Positions 7,795-16,464 of a stretch of 31,974 nt of DNA are shown one piece after another. Origin of the DNA: Bacteroidota bacterium (GTDB lineage Bacteria; Bacteroidota; Bacteroidia; Cytophagales; Cytophagaceae); the NCBI GenBank assembly GCA_023428135.1, contig JAEYZG010000007.1:1-31974 (forward strand). The letters are read 5' to 3'. The translations under genes and the position numbers were made by a program. The notes beneath the pieces were generated by a model. The model ran no database searches and was not told the DNA's origin. It saw only the letters and a list, made by a program, of their open reading frames with translations. Positions within the stretch are counted from its first letter, which is position 1, and every line of letters starts with the position of its first letter.

Positions 7795-10700
7795 TTATTT
7801 TGTTTTCAGAATTTTCAGAATTTCTCTGCTGCCGTCTGTATAGATGACAGAGAGGTTGTAAATGCCAAATTCGAAATCTTTACCAAATTCGAGATCAGCA
7901 CCCTGAGGTATCGCGACATTTGTATAAATCTGCTTTCCCTGTCCATCTGTAACATAGATCATTTCTATAGCTTTTTCTGCTCTTAGAGTAAAAGTTTCGA
8001 TTGCAGGGTTAGGCATTACAATAAGCGCGTTTTCATTGGCTTCAGCTATTCTTAAACCTGAAGCATTGCAGACATTGATATTTTTGATAAAATCTTCTAC
8101 CTGAGAAACTGGCTGCCCGTTCCAACTTAACCTGAATACCAGATTGACATTTGAAGCTGTAACAGATGAAGTAAGATTCACGGATTTGGTTGTAAAGGCC
8201 GATGAAGAATAACCTGTAGGAGCAGCTACCATTGACTGAGGAAGCTGCGGTCCGTTATTGGATGAGTTCAGTCCCTGTGCAAAACCAACATCTACACCTG
8301 TGACAGGCGCACCAGCATAATCTTTGAAATCAAAGCTGATCGTATAAACCTGTCCACTTGTTAAGCTGATGGTTTTACCGGTTTCAATCACATACAATTC
8401 ACTCTGTCCGTAAGCTCTGTGAGTAACTTTCATAGATCCTGTAGCAGCATCTGCAGTTACCGAAGATCCATTGTTGTTATCTCCCCAAAGGTTCCTCACC
8501 ACATAAAGTGACGGAGCAGGCACAGACTCATTGAGAAGGCATGTTGAAGTTGTGCTATTTACTGTAATTGATACAGGAGCAGAAGTCGTAAACTGACCAA
8601 GGTTATTGTAGGCCCTTGCTGTTATTGAATAAGTATTCGCGCTTACTCCTGACCATGAATAGGTGTAAGGGGAAGTCGGATCTTCACCCAGCTTTACAGT
8701 GCCATTGTAAAACTCAACCTTTGAAATTGTAGCACCTGAAGCTACGGCATTGGCTGCAAGCTGCACAGTTGCAGGTGCTGTATAGGTCTGTCCGTTTGCA
8801 GGGGAAGTAAGGCTGACTACAGGCGAGGTATTCACTTGCGTTTCTATAAACAAACGATTGGCCGGTAAGGGTTGCATTGGAGTATTAGGTCCGTAGTAAC
8901 CTAAGTTCATATATTGTTCTCCTCCACCTTCAAAATATGCAGCGGAAATTTTGTGCTTTCCTGCTCTCAGTGCAATCGGTAATTCCTTGTCCTCCGATTG
9001 CCCTGAAAAGCCATCATTGTTGATAAGAATAGTGTCACCTATAGAAAGTACAAAACCATCATCAGATCTGATCAGGTTGAAAAAATAAATACCAGGATCA
9101 GTAATTTCCAGGAAACCATTGTACTTAAATCCAAAGTCGTCATCCCGATCTCTGCCATCTATGTTGATCTCAGTTCCTGTTGTTTTCCTCACAAGTGTTG
9201 AGCTGTTCATATCGAATACAGAACCGAAAGAACCTTGGTGATATTCGGTTGTGATCCCAGGAGCAGTATTTGCAGGGTTGTCAGGATTCCTCCATCTCAG
9301 GAAGGTCAGATCTTTAACAGTACTGATTGATGAAAAACCAGACACGTCAGTTACTTTTGCATAAATCCGGTAATTTCCTGCTGCAATATTGGTCCAGAGA
9401 TGACTAAAATCAGGTCCTGTTTCTACTCCAAGGTTTACGTCGTTTACAAAATATTCTACTTTTGAGATCGCTGCAGTAGCCTGTGTAAGTTCGACCTGTA
9501 AAGGTAGAGATGAACCAGCTGTATAATATAACTTGTCTAAGGGTAAAATCAGCTTTATTCCCGGTGTATTGGCCACTCCCTGATAAGGGAAAAGCCTGTG
9601 ACCTGCAATTGGTCTTTCCATTTCACTGCTTGGTAACTGCCAGCCTACAGCCAGGTTGTCGTTGCCACTGTTCTCTTTATGCAATACTTCAATATAATAT
9701 TTCTGTCCGGCTACCAGGCTGATGGATGCAGATTGCTGTGATGTATAAGCATACCAGTCTCTTGGACCGGTCCAGTTTGTCAGCTCAGCAATTTTTTGTT
9801 TCATGGCTGGAGTCTGATCTGTACTCAGCCATAATTGCGCAGCTTCATCACTGGACAACCAGAATTTATATTCACCTGAATATGGAGCACAGATGTATCC
9901 TCTTAGCCTTACCCCGTATTCATCTCCCATGTCTGCTCTATTCTCCAGCAGATTGCCCAGCTGATCCTGTAAGTGAGGAATAGTTGTGACTGGAATGTCA
10001 GCTACACTGGAACCAGGTACTTGTTTCCATATTTCACGGCTTATTGCACCGCCATCTGGGCAAACCATCTCGGCAGGCAGTTTGAATAGCCTTGAGGCAG
10101 GTAATACCTGTTTTGCAAGGGTTGGAGATGAGAAAGAAATAGTCAAAGAAGGTACGCCGGTATTGTTGAAATATTCAACACGTATTGCGTGCCTGCCAGT
10201 CTTTAGTCCGATTGTACTGCTTTTTTCCGTAGTTGAGTTAAGCACGTCGTTGTGAATAACCAGCTGGTCACCTATGTACAATTTGCTTCCATCCTGAGAA
10301 TTCAGGAAAAATGTATATACAGCGTCTGCAGGAACCCATACAAATCCTGTATACACGACACCGAAATATTCCTCTCTTTGTCTGACGGCAAGATTAAAAT
10401 CTGTTGTAGTGCCAGTCTGTGCAGGAACAAGTGAATTAAAGTTTGGCAGATGGTCCCAGGTACCTTCGTAATATTTATAGTTTAATCCGGCCCCAAAATT
10501 CGAAGGGTTTTCAGGATCTCTCAGAATTGCAGGTTTCCCGCTCAGGCTTCTTCTGAATACACCTCTTCCTGATGCAACCATCCTTAATTCAGAATTACTG
10601 GTTCCGTCATTGTATATAAGGAAATTGGTGTATTTGGCAAAAGCAGGAAGGCCTTTTGAATAATTTGTCCAGATGTTCACTGTGCTGTTGTTTTTATACC

Positions 10701-12585
10701 ATACTCCTAATGAGGAAGCCGCATAAATCGACTCATCTGTACTGTAATCATCATGGAAAAGTTTTATAATATTTACATTGGATGGTAATACGGTTCCATT
10801 TATCACAGATCCCCAGCTTGCACCTTTATTACCAGATCTGAATACACTCCCACCGCAGCTGATATAAACTACATTCTGATTTCCTTTTACCGGAGCAATG
10901 CTGGCAGCATTCCATGCAGCTGCAGGGGCCGGATATGTTTGAAACACCGGTACCGGATCCAGTGCATTCTCAGAAACATAAAAATTGTTGTTCTCATCTA
11001 CAGCATAAAGAAGATTGGCATTTGAAGGATGAGAAGCCATCGCCATAATTCTTGCTCCGATACTTTTTATCTTTGTCCATGATGGAGAACCAGTAATATT
11101 GACAGATCTGTAAATATCAGTTCTGGAAAGAAATGCAACATTCTGATTGGAGGGGTTGAATACCAGTTTTTCCTGCTCACCATTACCGGAAGCAGAAAAC
11201 GGATAATTAAGACTTTCTGTATGACCGTTAGGCAGATACCTTCTCTCACCCGTTAATCTGTATACATAATCTGCACTGTTGTAGTCAAACTCCATTCTTG
11301 TATGGAAGTCACCACCGCCGTTTGTAAACCAGAAATTTTCAGTATAAACAAGTTCACCATTGTCCTGTGTACCGATGCACAGTCTGTCTTTTCTGACCGG
11401 GCTCTGAGCTGCCACTGAAGCTTCTGCCCCAGCAATTCCATCATTAAGCTGAAACCATGTGAATCCGCCGTCATCACTTGACCAGATTCCTCCGTCATTG
11501 GTATTGTATAACTTGAAGTCATTATGTGGTGAGAAAATCAGATTGTGCATATCTGTATGTACACTTGTATGCCAAGGATTGGTTCTGATCCAGTTTACAC
11601 CACCATCTGTTGATTTGAATACGACATGTCCGCCTGCATAAAGAATGTTTGCATTCAGAGGATCAACAGTGAAACAGAAATTATAGTCACCTTGTCCACC
11701 TTCAAATTCGGTATAACCGTTCAGATTGATTCCACCTGCTGGTTTTACAATTTCAAATGACAGACCAGAGTTTGAGGATTTCAGTACTGGTGTACATGTT
11801 CTTGGTTTCGAATTATTGTCTCCGACAAAAGTTAAATAAACAACATCTGGTGAAGCCTTTGTCACACCAATACGGCCACCGCCGGTCAGCCCTGTTCCAG
11901 GCAGTGCAATTGGGTCCCACGAGTCACCAAGGTTTACACTTCTAAAGAAACCGCTGTTTGATGTCGCATACATGATATTCGGATTGTCATTCATTCTGTA
12001 AACCATAGAAGGAAATGTTCCTTCAGCCTTTTTTGTCCAGCTGTTTCCAGCGTCAAGTGATTTCCAGATACCGTCATCAGTAGAGGCGATCAGTACATTG
12101 TGATCTACTGGAGACATTAGTATTTCTGAAGCAGATCTGTTGCCGATGGTTGATTCGCCTATTCTGAACCAAGTTTTGCCACTATTTACAGTCTTCCAGA
12201 CACCGTTGGTTCTCTGCCATGGTTGGAAAAAGTGTTCATCCCCGGTTCCGAAGTACATGATCTGGTCGTTTGTATAGTCTATACAGACAGTAGTACCATG
12301 TGCCTGAGGAATGGTGTCTGTACCTCCGGAAATCCAGTTTTTACCTTCATCGTTGCTGATAAACAGACCACCTACAACACTTACTGCATACATTTTTTTA
12401 GGATCTGTAGGGTGAAATTTAAGATCACCAGTCCTTGATATTCCGTTGATCTGTCCTATTTTATTCAGGGGAAATTTTACAGGTCCGAGTGGTTGCCAGT
12501 CGGTAGCCTGCTGCCCCATAAGGCTGCCGATACTATTAAGTATCAACAATATCGCCAATGTTAAAATTGAGTATTTCTTTTTCAT
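7795..12585 (-). CDS. Giant secreted Asp-box/PA14/Ig protein with T9SS sorting tail
   Basis: This 1596-residue exported multidomain protein starts with a signal peptide (about 1-24). From about 30 to 690 there are sortilin/BNR-type beta-propeller repeats with Asp boxes such as SNDEGKNW, SLDAGNSW, STDGGVNW and SSDDGGFTW. PA14-like domains follow at about 695-840, 840-1005 (more divergent) and 1100-1240. Ig-like domains lie at about 1008-1095 and 1250-1345, then a carbohydrate-binding-like beta-sandwich at about 1350-1500. The last 75 residues are a type A T9SS sorting domain (VMPNPAIETF motif, ending EILKILKTK). The role is probably glycan binding or hydrolysis at the cell surface; Asp-box propellers occur in GH74-type glucanases, but I cannot identify catalytic residues. 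It is 21 bp downstream of a small exported protein gene. Confidence 0.9.
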   Translation of the reverse strand: MKKKYSILTLAILLILNSIGSLMGQQATDWQPLGPVKFPLNKIGQINGISRTGDLKFHPTDPKKMYAVSVVGGLFISNDEGKNWISGGTDTIPQAHGTTVCIDYTNDQIMYFGTGDEHFFQPWQRTNGVWKTVNSGKTWFRIGESTIGNRSASEILMSPVDHNVLIASTDDGIWKSLDAGNSWTKKAEGTFPSMVYRMNDNPNIMYATSNSGFFRSVNLGDSWDPIALPGTGLTGGGRIGVTKASPDVVYLTFVGDNNSKPRTCTPVLKSSNSGLSFEIVKPAGGINLNGYTEFEGGQGDYNFCFTVDPLNANILYAGGHVVFKSTDGGVNWIRTNPWHTSVHTDMHNLIFSPHNDFKLYNTNDGGIWSSDDGGFTWFQLNDGIAGAEASVAAQSPVRKDRLCIGTQDNGELVYTENFWFTNGGGDFHTRMEFDYNSADYVYRLTGERRYLPNGHTESLNYPFSASGNGEQEKLVFNPSNQNVAFLSRTDIYRSVNITGSPSWTKIKSIGARIMAMASHPSNANLLYAVDENNNFYVSENALDPVPVFQTYPAPAAAWNAASIAPVKGNQNVVYISCGGSVFRSGNKGASWGSVINGTVLPSNVNIIKLFHDDYSTDESIYAASSLGVWYKNNSTVNIWTNYSKGLPAFAKYTNFLIYNDGTSNSELRMVASGRGVFRRSLSGKPAILRDPENPSNFGAGLNYKYYEGTWDHLPNFNSLVPAQTGTTTDFNLAVRQREEYFGVVYTGFVWVPADAVYTFFLNSQDGSKLYIGDQLVIHNDVLNSTTEKSSTIGLKTGRHAIRVEYFNNTGVPSLTISFSSPTLAKQVLPASRLFKLPAEMVCPDGGAISREIWKQVPGSSVADIPVTTIPHLQDQLGNLLENRADMGDEYGVRLRGYICAPYSGEYKFWLSSDEAAQLWLSTDQTPAMKQKIAELTNWTGPRDWYAYTSQQSASISLVAGQKYYIEVLHKENSGNDNLAVGWQLPSSEMERPIAGHRLFPYQGVANTPGIKLILPLDKLYYTAGSSLPLQVELTQATAAISKVEYFVNDVNLGVETGPDFSHLWTNIAAGNYRIYAKVTDVSGFSSISTVKDLTFLRWRNPDNPANTAPGITTEYHQGSFGSVFDMNSSTLVRKTTGTEINIDGRDRDDDFGFKYNGFLEITDPGIYFFNLIRSDDGFVLSIGDTILINNDGFSGQSEDKELPIALRAGKHKISAAYFEGGGEQYMNLGYYGPNTPMQPLPANRLFIETQVNTSPVVSLTSPANGQTYTAPATVQLAANAVASGATISKVEFYNGTVKLGEDPTSPYTYSWSGVSANTYSITARAYNNLGQFTTSAPVSITVNSTTSTCLLNESVPAPSLYVVRNLWGDNNNGSSVTADAATGSMKVTHRAYGQSELYVIETGKTISLTSGQVYTISFDFKDYAGAPVTGVDVGFAQGLNSSNNGPQLPQSMVAAPTGYSSSAFTTKSVNLTSSVTASNVNLVFRLSWNGQPVSQVEDFIKNINVCNASGLRIAEANENALIVMPNPAIETFTLRAEKAIEMIYVTDGQGKQIYTNVAIPQGADLEFGKDFEFGIYNLSVIYTDGSREILKILKTK

Positions 12586-12606
12586 AAATTCCTTTTTTAA
12601 GAAAAA

Positions 12607-13107
12607 TTATTCCTGTATCTGACTGTTAATTATCTGTAGCTGCTGTTCCCTGGTTAATATTTTACCGTCAGGTTGTATAAATGGCTGTACGTCTCTCCGC
12701 CAGTGTTGATAAGCTTTCCACTCAACAACCAGGCGGTCACTTTCCCTTTTTAACTTTTTGTCTGATTTAAAGAATCTTTTAAGAACTGATCTTTTCTTTT
12801 TTCTTTTCTCTTTTTCAAGTTTTTTTTCTTTCGGTTCGGGGCGCTCTTCCCAGAAAGTTTCAAATGCAGTAACGGTTTCGTAATAATTGATTTCTGATTG
12901 GTCCTTTAACATATCCACCCAGACAGGATGCTTTTTGTATTCTTTCAGCTTCCTTTTCTGATCTTTTGTCAGACTCTTTTTATCTCTGTTGTGGTACGCT
13001 CCTGCTCCACCTGATTCTTTCTGCTGGGAGAAAGCAGGTACAGAAATGAAAAAGCAGATCAGTATCTGGGCCAGAATAATTAAAGGCCGTGAAACAGGTC
13101 TTTTCAT
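12607..13107 (-). CDS. Small exported, highly charged protein
   Basis: This 166-residue protein has a clear signal peptide (hydrophobic stretch about 9-24, cleavage after VPAFS). The mature part is very rich in Lys and Glu (KEKKLEKEKRKKKR in the middle) and probably helical. I recognise no family. It is the upstream member of a two-gene unit with the 1596-aa T9SS protein (21 bp gap), suggesting that it is made together with that protein and may help its secretion or surface assembly; this is inferred from position only. ATG start. Confidence 0.65.
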   Translation of the reverse strand: MKRPVSRPLIILAQILICFFISVPAFSQQKESGGAGAYHNRDKKSLTKDQKRKLKEYKKHPVWVDMLKDQSEINYYETVTAFETFWEERPEPKEKKLEKEKRKKKRSVLKRFFKSDKKLKRESDRLVVEWKAYQHWRRDVQPFIQPDGKILTREQQLQIINSQIQE

Positions 13108-13364
13108 AATGTTAAATTTAATTGTAAGATTTGATGTACTTTTTAGCGGTATAAAGCTTTACCCAGGAGTAAAAATGGGATTTTAAAAAACTAAAGTTTG
13201 TAACCTAAGTTGCAATAACCTTCTTTTTTTTAATTATATTAAGAAACGATTGATATTACTTCTGTCATCTCTGGGCTGAACCAAATAAGCCACAGAATAT
13301 AGACTTGCCCAAGGAATGTATTCGCTGAAAGTAACGAATGGTGCAGATACCAGAGTGCAGTTAA

Positions 13365-13577
13365 TCAGGAGAAAGTAGTTTGCCAGCTCTGACTGGTAGA
13401 AAAATTCTGATAAATCCATAGTTCATCAATTAATTGCAATTGATGATCTGCACCGTGGCCTCCGACAGGCCACAATTTATCTCCACTTAAAAACCTTCCC
13501 ATATAATCAGTTAATGGTTCAATTTCATCATATCCATTTTCGTAAAAGTTAGCATGACAACCATGTATAATCTTCTG
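13365..13577 (-). pseudogene. Possible gene fragment, unidentified
   Basis: The minus strand reads open for 71 codons to a TGA at 13365-13367, with protein-like composition (motifs ANFYENGYDEIE, KLWPVGGHGADHQ). There is no plausible start at its 5' end, where the frame is closed by a TGA three codons upstream. I do not recognise the protein. It lies among other decayed genes, so I read it as a fragment. The perfect hairpin at 13454-13472 falls inside this frame. Confidence 0.3.
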
Positions 13578-13617
13578 GATTTTTCACAAGATTCCATTTA
13601 TCATTTAATGGATTCAA

Positions 13618-13920
13618 ATGGACGAAAGCAATAATATTCTTGGATATGCATAATATAATTCCTTCAGACCACGTGCCGCATATCAATACAGTGTTGAATC
13701 TACAGTTTATGTAAGACATAGTTCAAGAGATAAGGGAATCGGTAAACATCTGTATTAGGAGTTACTGAAAAGATTTACGACAAGCAGATACAGTGTTATT
13801 GTGGGAGGAATTTCACTTCCCAATGAACCCATTGTCCGATAGCATTAATTATTTGGAATCAAAAAGGTATGGATTGACGTAGGATACTGGCAACTCATAA
13901 AAGATAATCTGGAGCCAGCA
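13618..13920 (+). pseudogene. Decayed GNAT acetyltransferase (phosphinothricin-acetyltransferase-like)
   Basis: Read in one frame, the segment gives ILGYA, then FRPRAAYQYSVESTVYV, then the acetyl-CoA-binding RDKGIGKHL, then VIVGGISLPNEP, FGIKKV and IDVGYWQL. This is the order found in the Pat/Bar family of GNAT N-acetyltransferases. The frame is broken by stops after GYA, after GKHLY and twice after EPIVR. About 12 residues normally found between the FGFKKV and WIDVGYWQ motifs are missing. The N-terminal third is absent or unrecognisable. The gene is dead; confidence in the family is high because four ordered motifs match. Confidence 0.8.
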
Positions 13921-14001
13921 AATGTTGAAATAAAACAATGGCTAAGCCATTACCTAGTTCTCCTCCGGTGTCTGCATCATGCCTGTTTACTTGAGCAAGA
14001 A

Positions 14002-14089
14002 TATTGGTTTTAATTTTCGATATCTGGCACTTTCTGAATATTCAATACAGACCATTTAAAGTTGTTTTGCTTTTTATTATATCAAATAC
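14002..14089 (+). pseudogene. Remnant copy of the 958-1344 membrane protein gene
   Basis: This segment aligns with 1199-1287 at roughly 80 percent or better by eye. In translation it gives IFDIWHFLNIQYRPFKVV against IFDTWLFLNFQYRPYKVV in the intact gene. Only the C-terminal third survives, followed by unrelated sequence. Confidence 0.75.
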
Positions 14090-14194
14090 TCAAACAGAAC
14101 TATTTTTTAACCATCCCTTACAATTTAAAGTTATAGGAAAAGTCCATATCCTTCAACTCAAAAGACAGGACTCCACTAGAAATTTAATTTACAA

Positions 14195-14845
14195 TTACCT
14201 ACTAACCTTGTGAATATCCTTTACATAAATCACATTTCTTATATATCCATTCTTTGAAAAGTAAATCATTGCCTGGGCAACCTGCTTCATAGTACTATAG
14301 ATGTTTGGAAGTAAAACTCTTACTAAAGGAAATAACCATGAGACATATTTATAATAAGGATGAATGTGTTGTTGTCCTGTTGATGGTTTTACAAAGCCAA
14401 TGCGAAATCCGAATGTTTGTTTAAAAGGAAGTTTAGCTAAATCATTTTCAGTTTTACCTTTTACTCTTGCCCACATCATCCGGCCTTTTTCAGAACTGTC
14501 AGTTCCTCCACCGCTTACATATATAAAAGACATAGCAGAATTAGGATGTAAAACTTTAGCGAAATGTAATGTTGTGTCGTAAGTAATCCGTTTGTAATCT
14601 TCTTCTTTCATTCCCACAGCGCTTATACCTGCACAATAGAAGCATGCATCATAGCCTTTCAGCTTCTCATCATTTTCCTTCAGTAATAAGAAATCAGGAA
14701 CAATGTATTCTTTTAGTTTAGGATGTGATTTACCGGTTGGTTTACGGCTTACACTCAACACCTCGGTGATTTGAGGATCAGCCAAACATTCCAGCAAAAC
14801 GCCTTCGCCAATCATTCCGGTCGTACCTGTGATGATTATTTTCAT
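14195..14845 (-). CDS. NAD(P)-binding atypical SDR / epimerase-like protein
   Basis: This 216-residue protein begins directly with a Rossmann dinucleotide-binding motif (TGTTGMIGEG, residues 6-15). An atypical short-chain dehydrogenase fold follows: VSVSRK-type second strand, FYCAGISAVG, and FIYVSGGG followed by a WARVKGKTE helix. It lacks the classical YxxxK pair, as in NmrA-like/atypical SDRs that bind NAD(P)H with or without oxidoreductase activity. Length is normal for the group. The ATG start lies 8 bp after the stop codon of a decayed SDR gene (14854-15264) on the same strand, so it was probably the second gene of an operon. The substrate is unknown; a cytosolic location is expected. 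Confidence 0.85.
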   Translation of the reverse strand: MKIIITGTTGMIGEGVLLECLADPQITEVLSVSRKPTGKSHPKLKEYIVPDFLLLKENDEKLKGYDACFYCAGISAVGMKEEDYKRITYDTTLHFAKVLHPNSAMSFIYVSGGGTDSSEKGRMMWARVKGKTENDLAKLPFKQTFGFRIGFVKPSTGQQHIHPYYKYVSWLFPLVRVLLPNIYSTMKQVAQAMIYFSKNGYIRNVIYVKDIHKVSR

Positions 14846-14853
14846 TTTTTATA

Positions 14854-15264
14854 TTACAAATAAGGTTTAATAATATCCTGACAGTAATTCCAAACCTTTA
14901 ACTCATTCTCCACTGAATAATATCTCTCATTCGGTTTTTCTATTTTTTTATTGTTGTCATAAAACCCACCAGATACACCATTGACTTCAGGCGAAGTAGC
15001 CAGTTAAATACTAGTGATCCCACCTCTATCGGGTTTATCCATAAACAATAAAGCAATTTTAAAGATAAGATTAATAATAATACCTTTATCAGAATCCTGG
15101 CCGAAATTGTTTGCAACTGCGCCTGGATGACAAGCATTCACCATTACATTTTGTATTCCCTTTGCTTTTAATTCGAAAGCCATATGTTTTGTTGTCCAGA
15201 CAAGATAAAATCTAGAAAGTCCATATACCCACTTAGGATAATAACTATTTTCCAGCTGAAAGTC
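14854..15264 (-). pseudogene. Truncated short-chain dehydrogenase (C-terminal part)
   Basis: The minus strand encodes the second half of a classical SDR. It shows the active-site helix region YGLSRFYLVWTTK (Tyr-x3-Arg in place of YxxxK) and NVMVNACHPGAVANNF, followed by GGITSI, an in-frame TAA, and LATSPEVNGVSGGFY, ending at TAA 14854-14856. The N-terminal Rossmann half is missing. At 15264-15270 the fragment abuts a LuxR-type fragment reading the other way. The internal stop and truncation make it non-functional. It resembles retinol-dehydrogenase-like SDRs of the protochlorophyllide reductase type. Confidence 0.8.
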
Positions 15265-15269
15265 ACAAA

Positions 15270-15491
15270 AATCATAAAAAAACCATTAATCCTGATGAGG
15301 AATTTACTCTGTCAAAAAGAGAAAAAGAAGTGATCGCCTTATTGGCACAGGGTAAGACAAGCAGACAGATTGCAAATGAGCTTAACATAAGTATGCATAC
15401 TGTGAATAACCATAGAAAAAACATGCTTCAGAAAACGAATACAGCTAATGTAACAGAACTGATGAGTGTGGCTTCCCAAAAGTTTATCTAA
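15270..15491 (+). pseudogene. Truncated LuxR/GerE-type DNA-binding domain
   Basis: The plus-strand frame encodes a complete helix-turn-helix of the LuxR/FixJ type at its 3' end. It reads LSKREKEVIALLAQGKTSRQ, then IANELNISMHTVNNHRKNML, then QKTN, ending in TAA at 15489-15491. There is no start codon upstream and no receiver or ligand-binding domain. The 5' side meets a truncated SDR fragment. It is a piece of a response regulator or LuxR regulator left by rearrangement and is unlikely to be expressed. Confidence 0.8.
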
Positions 15492-15931
15492 GCCTTATCC
15501 GATATCTCAGTACTTTTACACTGATAAACATCGAGGCCTGTCTACTCTTCTTCCGGTGTCTGCACCGGAAGAATCTTAAAAAATTGTCTCCCAGCTGGAG
15601 ACCTTATTATTACTTTCATCTCAATGAGAACAGAAATTTTGAGATAAAAGAACAGTGATGAGTTAAAGACTTTCACAATAGTACATAGTCTCAGTTATAT
15701 ACCTTCCATGGAAAATCAGGAGGCCAAAACCTTTTTATTAACGACCCACTCAACTAGTATTGATTATTGGCCGTTTCCCGACATATTGGGACAATGCTGC
15801 ACTGTAAACCTGCCCATGAAGAGCCTTCCTCCATCTTTTATATAACATTGAAAGACTTTATTAAGTCCCGTCTTTCATTCTCGTCACACGACAGGCTTTG
15901 GGGAACAAATGCAGCATAGCTAGATTCTGCC
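15492..15931. other. Non-coding debris with a palindrome
   Basis: The notable element is a perfect 11-bp hairpin at 15548-15573 (stem TTCTTCCGGTG, loop TCTG). GTCTCC and GGAGAC pair shortly after. Short readable stretches on the minus strand (15700-15900) are too broken to assign. Confidence 0.4.
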
Positions 15932-16270
15932 TTAACGGATATTGCATTGCTCCAAGAAATCCCTCCCTAACTTAGATGTCGTTATCCGAATTTCCTTTTC
16001 TGATATATGCTTATAATTTAACAAGTCCTTCATTGTTGAATTAGTTAAATTAAACTCGGGAATTATTTTTTCCTCTCCATTGAAGTTTTCACCAATAAAG
16101 AAATCAAAATACTTTTTTTCATATGCTATTTTTAGTGCCTCAGAGAAAGTGTAATGAGGATCTTTTACTAAATTTCTAATATGGCTATACTCCGAATAAC
16201 ATTCCCAGAGATAATAATAATCATCCAAAATACTATCAAGTATTATAATAATATCGTCCTTGTACTTCAT
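15932..16270 (-). CDS. Hypothetical small acidic protein
   Basis: This 112-residue soluble protein is rich in Asp, Tyr and Ile, mostly helical by composition (N-terminal DIIIILDSILDDYYYLWECY), with no signal peptide. I recognise no family. It has an ATG start on the minus strand and stands alone between a decayed region and the terminator of the 16465 gene. Its size would fit an immunity or regulatory protein, but nothing nearby supports that. Confidence 0.5.
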   Translation of the reverse strand: MKYKDDIIIILDSILDDYYYLWECYSEYSHIRNLVKDPHYTFSEALKIAYEKKYFDFFIGENFNGEEKIIPEFNLTNSTMKDLLNYKHISEKEIRITTSKLGRDFLEQCNIR

Positions 16271-16370
16271 TTAATTTAATGTTGGATTGTCAAATAATTC
16301 AAAACCAGCTAGCTCATATTTGCAATGCATAGCCATACCGAACTCTAAACTTCCACAAAACTAATATAAA

Positions 16371-16403
16371 AAAACTAGCCAGTTCACAAAACTGACTAGT
16401 TTT
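16371..16403. terminator. Terminator after the 867-aa peptidase-like gene
   Basis: AAAACTAG, a mismatch and CAGTT (16371-16384) pair with AACTG, a mismatch and CTAGTTTT (16390-16403). The stem of 13 paired bases has A/T-rich ends that serve either strand. It lies 62 bp beyond the stop codon of the minus-strand gene at 16465. Confidence 0.75.
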
Positions 16404-16464
16404 AACTCTTTGCTCAACACTCGCATTGCGAATGCTTCTTATACCATTATATTTTTAGCACAAT

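Larger units (their letters stand above)
13108..14194. other. Decayed-gene region
   Basis: This stretch holds the leader of the 13107 gene, then remnants only: a possible minus-strand fragment (13365-13577), a GNAT pseudogene (13618-13920) and a remnant of a membrane protein gene (14002-14089). Short open frames at 13234-13419 and 14004-14213 are parts of this debris. Confidence 0.6.

Noticed and set aside
13234..13419. 61-codon minus-strand open frame
   Set aside because: It lies in decayed sequence and overlaps a more protein-like fragment in another frame; no support for expression.
14940..15137. 65-codon minus-strand open frame
   Set aside because: It is the wrong frame of the SDR pseudogene, whose real frame shows clear SDR motifs.
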